Below, one piece after another: positions 55,910-64,000 of a DNA stretch of 64,000 nt. The stretch spans positions 18,422,501 through 18,486,500 of the forward strand of contig NC_092323.1 of the NCBI RefSeq assembly GCF_036785885.1. The letters are read 5' to 3'. Origin of the DNA: Coffea arabica (taxonomy: Eukaryota > Streptophyta > Magnoliopsida > Gentianales > Rubiaceae). Position 1 is the stretch's first letter; each line of letters opens with the position of its first letter. The notes beneath the pieces were generated by a model that ran no database searches, was not told where the DNA came from, and saw nothing but the letters and a program-made list of their open reading frames with translations. The position numbers were made by a program, and so were the translations under genes.

Positions 55910-58900
55910 ATGCACCGATCAAATAGAGAAGTTGGACATTTTGATCCTGAAATTGAAAGAACATTGCGGAGACAAAGGAGGAATACACTGCATCAAGAGG
56001 AACAAGAGGTTTGGCAGCCAATAGAAGATATCTTGATAGAATTACCATTTGAAGAAGAAATGGCGGAAAATGACCTAAATAGGCGAGTTCTGCGAGATTT
56101 TACTATACCGGGAACACAAGGTTCACAAACGAGCATAGCAAGGCCTGCGGTAAATGCTAACAACTTTGAGATTAAACCATCACTTATCCAAATGGTTCAA
56201 CAATCTCAATTTGGAGGTAATGCAGTAGAAGATCCTAATACACACTTAGCTACATTCTTGGAAATTTGTGATACAATTAAAATGAATGGAGTTAGTGATG
56301 ATGCTATAAGGCTAAGATTGTTCCCATTTTCATTGAGAGATAAGGCCAAACTTTGGCTACACTCTCATGCTCCCAATACTTTCACTGGATGGGATGAATT
56401 ATCAAGAGCATTCTTAAATAAGTATTTTCCACCAGGTAAGACTGCTAAGCTTAGAATGGATATCACTAGTTTTAGCCAATTAGAAGGTGAATCATTATAT
56501 GAGGCATGGGAAAGGTTTAGAGATCTGCTTCGGAAATGTCCACATCATGGACTGCCGGAGTGGTTAATCATACAAACCTTCTATAATGGTTTAGTTTTTT
56601 CTACTAAAACTATGATCGATGCAGCTGCAGGTGGAGCTTTAATGGGTAAAACACCCCAAGAAGCTCATAATTTGATAGAAGAAATGGCAGCAAATAACTA
56701 CCAATGGGCCAATGAGAGAGGTAATGCAAGACGTCACGCAGGTATGATAGAAATGGACACTCTTAATATGCTGAGTGCTCAAATGAATAATGTGATGAAA
56801 TTGCTAAGTAGACAAGGTCCAAGCTCATCTAATGCACATGTAGCATGCTGTTCTGTATGTGGAGGTGAACATGATACTAATGAGTGTGTTGATTCTGAAC
56901 AGGTACAATTCGTCAATAATTACAATCGTAATGCTCAAAATAACCCCTACTCGAATACTTACAATCCGGGGTGGAGAAATCATCCAAACTTTGGATGGAA
57001 GGATCAAGGAAATCAACCAAGGCCAACCAATCCACCGGGATTTCAATCAAGGCAACAACAAGCTGAAACTAAATCTGGTTGGGAGATGGCAGTGGAAAAG
57101 CTTGCAAAAGTTACCTCGGACAGATTTGAGCGAGTAGAAGGAAGGATGGACCAACTCACTACAATGTACAGGAATGTAGAGGTCCAAATTGGTCAAATTG
57201 CTAGTTCTTTGAATAATCGAAATCAAGGAGAATTACCTAGCAAAACAGAGGTCAATCCTAAGGAGCATGTGAAAGCCATTACTCTTCGTAGTGGTAGACA
57301 ATTAGAAGATCCTCCAGTGAAGGAAGTTGAGAAGGATGAGAATGAAAAACAAGAAGAAAAGCAGAGGAACCAAGAGGCGATTGTGGAGGAAAATAGTCGG
57401 GAGAATCCAAGAGAAAAGCAACCATCATCTTCCACTACCATTCCAATACCCCCTGCGGTTCCATTTCCACAAAGATTAAAGCAAAATAAGTTTGATAAAG
57501 ATTTTGAAAAATTTGTTAAACTTTTCAAACAATTGCACATTAACATTCCTTTTGCCGATGCTATTTTGCAGATTCCGTCTTATGCGAAATTTCTCAAGGA
57601 AATCATGACTAGAAAAAGAAAGTTGGAAGACTGCGAAACAATAGCATTAACGGAGGAATGTAGTGCAATTATTCAAAATAAGCTACCACCGAAGTTGAAG
57701 GATCCAGGGAGTTTTTCTATACCTTGCACCATAGGTAACGTTGATTTTTCTAAAGCATTGTGTGATCTTGGTGCTAGTGTATCATTAATACCTTTAACGG
57801 TGGCTAGACAATTGGGTTTGCATGAGCTTAAACGCACAAATATTACTTTGCAACTAGCGGATCGGTCTATTAGATATCCAGTGGGAGTGTTGGAGAATGT
57901 ATTGATAAAAGTTCAAAAATTTATCATTCCAGTGGATTTTGTGGTATTAGATATGGAAGAAGATATATCTATGCCAATTATTCTAGGTAGACCATTTCTA
58001 GCTACTGCAGGTACTATTATTGATGTAAAAAATGGCAAGCTTAAGTTTCAAGTAGGTGAAGAAGAAGTAGAATTTAATTTGAATGAAATGGAAAAATACC
58101 CTTCTTTTACCGATCATGCTTATTCTATTGGCACAATTGATAAACTAACCCAAGAGATGAGTCAAGTCAACCTTGACTTAGATCCTCTTGAGCATTGTTT
58201 AATGAGTTTAGGTAAGCAAGAAGATGTTTGTGAAGAAATTGAAGAATTGGCCAAGTACTTGGATTTTCAAGCACCTTATAAAAGGGGTAATTTGTATGAA
58301 AGTCTTGGCCAAGGAAAAGGGTTTTCACAACCTTCAGAAATTGAACCTCCAAGGTTAGAGCTCAAGCCACTTCCGACTCATCTAAGGTATGAATTTCTTG
58401 GAGAAAATAAAACTTTACCTGTAATTGTTAGTGCTGACCTTGATGATGAACAGTGTGCAAAGTTGCTAAGAGTTCTAAGAAGGTGTAAGAAGGCAATTGG
58501 ATGGACAATTTCAGACATTAAAGGTATAAGTCCTTCTATATGCATGCATCGAATTTTATTGGAGGACAATTGCAAACCAGTGGTGGAAACACAAAGAAGA
58601 CTCAATCCAAACATGAAAGAGGTGGTAAGAAATGAAATTCTTAAATGGCTTGACGCAGGTATAGTTTTTCCTATCTCCGATAGTGTTTGGATTAGTCCAA
58701 TTCATGTGGTACCAAAGAAGGGTGGAATGACTACAATCGTGGGTAAAAATGATGAATTAATTCCATCTAGACTTGTGGTAGGGTGGAGAGTGTGTATTGA
58801 TTATCGTAAGTTAAATACGGTAACAAGAAAAGATCATTTTCCCCTACCATTTCTTGATCAATTATTGGAGCGAATAGCTGGATATGAATTTTACTGTTTT

Positions 58901-61252
58901 CTTGATGGTTTTTCAGGATATAATCAAATAGCTATAGCTCCAGAGGATCAAGAAAAGACCACATTTACATGTCCTTATGGCACTTTTGCCTTTAGAAGAA
59001 TGCCATTTGGTTTATGCAATGCTCCTGCAACTTTTCAACGATGCATGATGGCTATTTTTTCTGATTATATTGAGAAAATTATGGAGATATTTATGGATGA
59101 TTTTTCTGTGTATGGTTCATCTTTTGATCAGTGTCTTCATAATTTGGAATTAATTTTGCAGAGATGCGAGGAAACAAATCTTGTACTGAATTGGGAGAAA
59201 TGTCATTTTATGGTAAAAGAAGGAATTGTCTTAGGACACAAGATTTCCTCCAAGGGAATTGAGGTGGATCAAGCCAAAATAGAAGTCATCGAAAAATTGC
59301 CACCCCCAAGCAATGTCAAGGGGATAAGGAGTTTTTTAGGACATGCTGGCTTTTATAGACGTTTTATTAAAGATTTTTCTAAAATAGTAAAGCCATTATG
59401 TGATTTATTATGTAAAGATTCTCCTTTTCAATTTGATGACAATTGTTTGGTTGCATTTGAAAGGTTGAAGAAGGAATTGATTTCGGCCCCAATTATAACT
59501 TCACCCGATTGGTCAATACCATTTGAATTGATGTGTGATGCAAGTGATTATGCAGTTGGAGCAGTTTTGGGACAAAAGAAAGAAGGACGATTGCACGTCA
59601 TTTACTATGCTAGCAAGTTGCTAAATGAGGCTCAACTCAATTATGCAACGACAGAAAAAGAGCTATTGGCAGTGATATTTGCTTTGGACAAATTTAGATC
59701 CTATTTAGTAGGATCTAAAGTCATTATATATACGGACCATTCAGCTCTTAAATATTTGCTGCATAAGAAGGATGCAAAACCTAGACTAATTCGGTGGATT
59801 CTTTTATTGCAGGAATTTGATGTGGAGATAAAAGACAAAAAGGGATCGGAGAATCTAGTTGCAGATCATTTATCACGTTTGGAATATATCCCAATCAAAG
59901 ATCAGGTTCCAATTCAAGAGAATTTTCCGGATGAGTTTGTCCTAGCACTTAGAAATTCTCCATGGTATGCAGATTTTGCTAACTACTTGGTCAGTGGAGA
60001 GATTCAAAAGGGATTTAATTATCATCAAAAGAAGAAATTCTTACATGACGTAAAAAGTTACTTTTGGGAGGAACCATTGCTATACAGACATTGTGCCGAT
60101 GGTATGATACGTAGATGTATTCCTGAAGATGAGGTACATAATGTTTTATATCATTGTCATAACCTTGAAACAGGTGGTCATTTCAGTACTTCAAAGACTG
60201 TGGCAAAGGTATGGCAATCAGGATTTTATTGGCCAACTATGTACCAAGATGCTAGGGAATATGTTAAAAATTGTGATGCATGCCAAAGAACTGGAAATAT
60301 ATCTCGAAAGAATGAAATGCCCCTGACTACGTTCTTGGAAGTTGAGTTATTTGATGTATGGGGTATTGATTTTATGGGACCATTTCCTAGTTCTTTTAAT
60401 AATAAGTACATCTTAGTAGCAGTGGATTATGTTTCTAAATGGGTTGAAGCAATCGCTTCACCTACTAATGACTCTAAAATTGTACTTAGATTCCTTAAAA
60501 AGAATATTTTCAGTAGATTTGGTATACCCAAGGCCATAGTAAGTGATGAAGGGAAACATTTTTGTAACAGACAATTGGATTCCTTATTGTTTAAATATGG
60601 TTGTAGGCACAAGACATCACTTCCATATCATCCTCAAGCCAATGGACAAGCAGAGCTAGCTAATAGAGAGATAAAGCTCATTTTGGAGAAAACTGTGAAT
60701 AAATCACGCAAGAATTGGGCTACAAAGCTAGATGATACACTATGGGCTTACCGAACGGCATTTAAGACACCCCTAGGGATGTCACCGTATCGTTTAGTCT
60801 ATGGGAAAGCTTGTCACCTACCTGTGGAGATTGAGCACAAAGCTTATTGGGCAATTAAATCTATTAACATGGATTGTAATTTTGCAGGAGAAAAGCGATT
60901 ACTTGAGCTAAGTGAATTGGAGGAACACCGACTACATGCATATGAAAATGCCAAAATTTATAAAGAAAAGATCAAATATTGGCATGACAAGCATATTATT
61001 CCTAAAAAATTTCTGGTAGGGCAAAAGGTACTCTTGTTCAATTCACGCCTGAGGTTATTTCCAGGAAAATTGAAGTCAAGGTGGTCGGGACCATTTGAAG
61101 TAACTCAAGTATTTCCTTATGGAGCAGTGGAAATAAAAGGAGAAAATGGTTCTCCATTTAAAGTAAATGGGCAAAGATTGAAGCCCTATTTGGCCGGAGA
61201 AAAGGTTCCTAAAGGAGTAAATTACTCCTTAGGAAATGCAATGGAGAATTAA
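55910..61252 (+). CDS. Gypsy gag-pol polyprotein, 1,780 aa, intact
   Basis: A single frame encoding the particle protein and the enzymes that copy and insert the element. Approximate residues: gag core 130-230 ([24 protein letters not shown]); zinc knuckle about 313 ([13 protein letters not shown]); protease about 617 ([13 protein letters not shown]; the catalytic triplet is DLG, usual in this group); reverse transcriptase from about 960 ([20 protein letters not shown]) with the active-site FMDD at about 1061; RNase H about 1205-1330 ([38 protein letters not shown]); integrase HHCC finger ([19 protein letters not shown]); and core with the three acidic residues in GIDFMGPF (about 1483), VSDEGKHF and GQAELANRE. 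All catalytic residues appear present. The ORF ends [12 protein letters not shown]. No frameshift or readthrough is needed between gag and pol. Confidence 0.95.
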   Translation: MHRSNREVGHFDPEIERTLRRQRRNTLHQEEQEVWQPIEDILIELPFEEEMAENDLNRRVLRDFTIPGTQGSQTSIARPAVNANNFEIKPSLIQMVQQSQFGGNAVEDPNTHLATFLEICDTIKMNGVSDDAIRLRLFPFSLRDKAKLWLHSHAPNTFTGWDELSRAFLNKYFPPGKTAKLRMDITSFSQLEGESLYEAWERFRDLLRKCPHHGLPEWLIIQTFYNGLVFSTKTMIDAAAGGALMGKTPQEAHNLIEEMAANNYQWANERGNARRHAGMIEMDTLNMLSAQMNNVMKLLSRQGPSSSNAHVACCSVCGGEHDTNECVDSEQVQFVNNYNRNAQNNPYSNTYNPGWRNHPNFGWKDQGNQPRPTNPPGFQSRQQQAETKSGWEMAVEKLAKVTSDRFERVEGRMDQLTTMYRNVEVQIGQIASSLNNRNQGELPSKTEVNPKEHVKAITLRSGRQLEDPPVKEVEKDENEKQEEKQRNQEAIVEENSRENPREKQPSSSTTIPIPPAVPFPQRLKQNKFDKDFEKFVKLFKQLHINIPFADAILQIPSYAKFLKEIMTRKRKLEDCETIALTEECSAIIQNKLPPKLKDPGSFSIPCTIGNVDFSKALCDLGASVSLIPLTVARQLGLHELKRTNITLQLADRSIRYPVGVLENVLIKVQKFIIPVDFVVLDMEEDISMPIILGRPFLATAGTIIDVKNGKLKFQVGEEEVEFNLNEMEKYPSFTDHAYSIGTIDKLTQEMSQVNLDLDPLEHCLMSLGKQEDVCEEIEELAKYLDFQAPYKRGNLYESLGQGKGFSQPSEIEPPRLELKPLPTHLRYEFLGENKTLPVIVSADLDDEQCAKLLRVLRRCKKAIGWTISDIKGISPSICMHRILLEDNCKPVVETQRRLNPNMKEVVRNEILKWLDAGIVFPISDSVWISPIHVVPKKGGMTTIVGKNDELIPSRLVVGWRVCIDYRKLNTVTRKDHFPLPFLDQLLERIAGYEFYCFLDGFSGYNQIAIAPEDQEKTTFTCPYGTFAFRRMPFGLCNAPATFQRCMMAIFSDYIEKIMEIFMDDFSVYGSSFDQCLHNLELILQRCEETNLVLNWEKCHFMVKEGIVLGHKISSKGIEVDQAKIEVIEKLPPPSNVKGIRSFLGHAGFYRRFIKDFSKIVKPLCDLLCKDSPFQFDDNCLVAFERLKKELISAPIITSPDWSIPFELMCDASDYAVGAVLGQKKEGRLHVIYYASKLLNEAQLNYATTEKELLAVIFALDKFRSYLVGSKVIIYTDHSALKYLLHKKDAKPRLIRWILLLQEFDVEIKDKKGSENLVADHLSRLEYIPIKDQVPIQENFPDEFVLALRNSPWYADFANYLVSGEIQKGFNYHQKKKFLHDVKSYFWEEPLLYRHCADGMIRRCIPEDEVHNVLYHCHNLETGGHFSTSKTVAKVWQSGFYWPTMYQDAREYVKNCDACQRTGNISRKNEMPLTTFLEVELFDVWGIDFMGPFPSSFNNKYILVAVDYVSKWVEAIASPTNDSKIVLRFLKKNIFSRFGIPKAIVSDEGKHFCNRQLDSLLFKYGCRHKTSLPYHPQANGQAELANREIKLILEKTVNKSRKNWATKLDDTLWAYRTAFKTPLGMSPYRLVYGKACHLPVEIEHKAYWAIKSINMDCNFAGEKRLLELSELEEHRLHAYENAKIYKEKIKYWHDKHIIPKKFLVGQKVLLFNSRLRLFPGKLKSRWSGPFEVTQVFPYGAVEIKGENGSPFKVNGQRLKPYLAGEKVPKGVNYSLGNAMEN

Positions 61253-61830
61253 AGAAGTTATAGGAAAGTCGAGCCAACGACTATAAACAAAAGCGCTTGT
61301 TGGGAGGCAACCTAATAATAATAGTGTATTTGTGTGTTTTTATGTGTTTCTTACATTTTGGTGTAAGTTAATTGACTAATTAGATGTATTTCACTTGTTT
61401 ATAGGAGATACGGGAGTTTTATCATCCATCTTGGAGGTGCACTTGAAGATCATGTTGGCAGGGAGTTTTCTTACCAAATTGTGTTTTAAGTGTTTAAAAT
61501 TTCTATGCCTATACATACATTGTGCATTTCAAGTGAGTTTTGGTGATATCATGGTTATAAAGGTTCATGGATTCATTTGATGTGTATTTAATGCTCAGAA
61601 ATGCCATTTTGATGTAAAAATGCAAAAATGATCAAAGAACCTCACCCCTCGATTTTCAATGTAAATGTGTTTGTTGTGTTTTGAGAGGATGGATATTGTG
61701 TTTAAGGTATATTGCATGTGCGTGGGAGGTTAGAATTGATAAAAGTTTGTCCAATGTGTGTTTTGGAATTGGCCGGAAAAGGGAGAAAAAGTTTGAAAAA
61801 TTGCAGTTTCTGCAATTAGTGCAGAGAAGT
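61253..61830 (+). other. Region between pol and the second palindrome array
   Basis: Non-coding. It begins with a word common after pol in this group (GCGCTTGTTGGGAGGCAAC, 61291-61309). A good 3' splice site candidate, CTTGTTTATAG, ends at about 61404. No LTR start was found here. Confidence 0.55.
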
Positions 61831-62010
61831 CAGGATCCGAGCTCGGATCCTAAAATCCCAGACAGATCCGACCGCGGATCCATAGATCCGAGCTCGGATC
61901 TTTTCCAACCCAGATAGATCCGAGGGCTCGTCTGTGTTTCTGTTGAGGCTGATCCGAGCCATGTAGGATCCGAGGCCTTCCAGAAAGGATCCGACCTCGG
62001 ATCTCTTCGC
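61831..62010 (+). repeat. Palindrome array TCGGATCCGA, internal copy
   Basis: Includes the perfect 20-bp palindrome AGGATCCGAGCTCGGATCCT, the perfect 18-bp palindrome AGATCCGAGCTCGGATCT, and GGATCCGACCTCGGATC. It shares the linker CTCGTCTGTGTTTCTG with 54391-54575, so the two arrays are related rather than coincidental. Confidence 0.85.
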
Positions 62011-62330
62011 GATAAGAAAGGAAACGAGGCCTCGGTTCCTCATTTTTTCCAGATTTCTCTTCTCTCTCTCTTCGAAACCCTATCCCCTTTCCTCCAATCT
62101 TCCATTTCATCCATAAAATTCCCAATTTTTCACAATAAAACCTTCCCTAACCTCTTGAGAGCATTAACCCTCAACAATTTAGAATCAAAAACATCAAATT
62201 GAGGGGTTTTGATCTTCAAGACGCGAAATAGGGCCAAACTGAAATCTAGCAATTTGAGGTCGAATTTGGGCTTGTTTCTATTCCATTTTTGCATCATTAT
62301 CATCCTCCATCATCACTCCATCTATTTGAG

Positions 62331-63080
62331 GTAACAAATTTCGAATTTCTGTGACATTTTATATCTCTCATTTTTGTATATTTTTAGTTTTTCAATACAT
62401 TTTGCTTAATTGTTGCAAATTCGTGATATAATTGTGCTACATTGTGCTCAAATCAGCTGTAATAATTATTTTCATGCTTATTTGTGTAAAAATTATGAAT
62501 TTGGTGATAGTTTTGAGATTTCCTTCTCAATTTTTGGGCTTGAGCATTTTAGTGGTTTAAATTTGTGAATTTTGCTTTCAGTGAATATATGAACTGTTCC
62601 GAGAAGTATAAATCAATGTTATAATTGAAAATGATATGCTATCATTAGAGCAATAGCCCATTGGGTAAAAGTGTGTGTTCCCGATCAAGTTAAGCACATT
62701 GAACCACTTTTACTTGAAATAATTAATATTAGGATAACTTGGGAGTCATGTGTAGTTAACTTGAGTGTTAACGAGTGTTATGAATTGGATTGATGATATT
62801 CTCAAGTGTTTGAGTGTTTATTTTTGCAAATAGATATAATTTAAAATTGTTTGCACTTAATATGCATGAAATAATTTCTTTACTGCTAATATCCTTTCTA
62901 AGTGTAGGAATTGGATTTGAGAAGTGTTAGGAAGCTTATTTGTTTAAATTTGGGGACATTTTGGCAGGGAGTTTAGCCCTTTTTCAAAGGGAAACTCTGC
63001 CGAAATTTTCTTAAATTCCTATTTTAATATGAATGAGCGAGTTTCTATCTTTTCTAATACATACTCATCTTGTTTATAGG
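62331..63080 (+). other. Candidate leader intron of the downstream ORF
   Basis: A pyrimidine-rich stretch (about 62045-62330, resembling a plant 5' UTR) ends in GAG followed by GTAACA at 62331. TTGTTTATAG ends at 63080, five bases before the ATG at 63085. The stretch between is AT-rich with many T runs, like plant introns. This is a prediction from sequence only. Confidence 0.5.
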
Positions 63081-63084
63081 TGCT

Positions 63085-64000
63085 ATGGCTCGTACAAGGA
63101 GGGCTCGTATTCGTACTCCTACACCATCGTCAAGTGAAGAACATACACCTTCTGTGCATGAGGAGTCGCCTGAGGAAGAATCTCCTTCGCCTGAGTCACC
63201 ACCTCGATCTCGCCGGAAGACTGCATCCACTAGCCGTGATGAGCCACCGCCAGATTACGATACCACACGATTCACATCGCTCGAAAACCAAGAGTGGTAT
63301 GAAGCCGGCCTAGCCAAGGAGATCATCATTGAGAAACACTTGGCTCCAGAGGTGGATGCGCACTACCATATTTCGACAGCATTCAAGCGACTTGGATGGG
63401 AGAACATCCTTCAATTGCCCAAGTACTACTACCCCAACTTGGTCCGGGAGTTCTACGCCAATGTGGAGAACAAGCAGAGCCACAGTGGCAACCTCATCGT
63501 CTCGTGGGTTCGAGGCAGGAAAGTGGTTCTCAATCGAGAGGCACTGCGACGTTTCGTTCAACTCATAGACGAAGGCGAAGATGTCAAACTGACTAAGGAA
63601 TTCAAGGCTCGAGACCCTTGGCAAGTGGGAGAAGCCGTGGAGCGTCTAAAGGGTCAGTACCGTGAGCGAGGAACTTCGAAAAAACTCACGGTATATGCCG
63701 ACTCCTTTGAGCATCGATACCACCTGATCTTCTATCTTTTTGCATTTAATGTGGTGCCGAAAAAGAGTGGTAAACGGGAGATCCGAAATAGCGATCTCTA
63801 TTTTCTGGATAAGATGATACATGGATTGGGTAGGCAGTTGACTGGCATTCCTCTACCCAGCATTATCATCAGCTATATGCGGACCACAGCTCGCATGAGG
63901 GCCGGCGAGACTTGCTTCGGATTCCCTCGACTGCTATCCCTCGTGTTTGAGAAGCTCAAGGTTCCTCGTGGAACCGAGAGAGCGGTGGTAACTAGGTCTG
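63085..64000 (+). CDS. Extra ORF downstream of pol, open to the right edge (305+ codons)
   Basis: An uninterrupted frame from MARTRRARIRTPTPSSSEEH. The first 75 residues are Ser/Pro/Glu/Arg-rich and look disordered. A folded part follows, with YHISTAFKRLGWENILQLPK, YYPNLVREFYANVE, RKVVLNREALRRFVQL and YFLDKMIHGLGRQLTGIPLP. No protease, polymerase or integrase motif, no signal peptide and no membrane segment appear in the visible part, so it does not look like an envelope-type protein. It recalls the 'putative plant transposon protein' ORFs found with such elements, but I cannot confirm the family without a search. It is clearly richer in G+C than gag-pol, with more C/G-ending codons, suggesting a different origin. 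It lies in the same orientation as gag-pol, after a palindrome array and a candidate leader intron. Function unknown. Confidence 0.75.
   Translation, partial: MARTRRARIRTPTPSSSEEHTPSVHEESPEEESPSPESPPRSRRKTASTSRDEPPPDYDTTRFTSLENQEWYEAGLAKEIIIEKHLAPEVDAHYHISTAFKRLGWENILQLPKYYYPNLVREFYANVENKQSHSGNLIVSWVRGRKVVLNREALRRFVQLIDEGEDVKLTKEFKARDPWQVGEAVERLKGQYRERGTSKKLTVYADSFEHRYHLIFYLFAFNVVPKKSGKREIRNSDLYFLDKMIHGLGRQLTGIPLPSIIISYMRTTARMRAGETCFGFPRLLSLVFEKLKVPRGTERAVVTRS

Larger units (their letters stand above)
54089..64000 (+). mobile_element. Athila/Tat-type Ty3/Gypsy element, young, 3' end outside the window
   Basis: The 5' LTR is 54089-55775, the tRNA-Asp primer site 55782-55799, and an uninterrupted gag-pol ORF of 1,780 codons runs 55910-61252. 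A second region (61253-63084) contains a palindrome array and a candidate leader intron, and an extra ORF is open to the right edge (63085-64000). The insertion site is the RNase H region of an older Gypsy element, with CACCA (54084-54088) as the candidate left target duplication. The intact ORF suggests recent insertion. Confidence 0.9.

Noticed and set aside
61681..62125. Short ORFs on both strands through the second palindrome array
   Set aside because: Palindromic repeats give open frames on both strands by symmetry; none resembles a protein.

Overview
The window is nuclear DNA from a flowering plant, probably a eudicot. The evidence is a tandem cluster of P-class pentatricopeptide-repeat (PPR) genes of the restorer-of-fertility-like (RFL) type, an intronless calmodulin-like gene, plant Copia, Gypsy, MULE, hAT and Harbinger-type elements, and a piece of plastid ndhB. 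The sequence is AT-rich with long spacers. I cannot name the species. No tRNA, rRNA, CRISPR or prokaryotic operon was seen.

Layout. 1-654: the 5' part of an RFL PPR gene (copy A), running off the left edge. 906-1565: a Harbinger/Tourist-like MITE. 1936-7584: a complete Mutator-like element with 88-bp terminal inverted repeats, a 9-bp target duplication, a decayed mudrA-type transposase and a ribosomal protein L10 pseudogene. 10565-11038: an intact calmodulin-like protein gene. 11590-37160: the RFL cluster, all on the minus strand, with intact copies B (13517-15415) and F (33807-35705), truncated C (22589-22984) and decayed D (29824-31193). The spacers carry duplicated flanking blocks, a plastid insertion, several MITEs and a young gag-less Copia element (24805-28626). 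37198-40994: three small DNA transposons. 41040-50641: a further duplicated block and decayed copy E (49396-50641), split by a 5.6-kb gag-only LTR derivative (43030-48653). 50821-54088: a decayed Gypsy element, interrupted from 54089 to the right edge by a young, intact Gypsy element of the Athila/Tat kind.

How it fits together. The host genes with likely function are the CML gene and PPR copies B and F; A may also be functional but is incomplete here. RFL proteins are usually imported into mitochondria and bind specific organellar transcripts. B and F differ at many of the residues that set RNA specificity. Copies C, D and E keep their 3' flanks even where the coding part is broken, so the cluster looks like a birth-and-death array expanded by segmental duplication and then seeded with transposons.

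The most unusual signal is in the right-hand Gypsy element. An array of near-perfect palindromes built on TCGGATCCGA occurs in its 5' LTR and again between pol and an extra downstream ORF. That ORF starts after a candidate 5'-leader intron and has a base composition unlike gag-pol.
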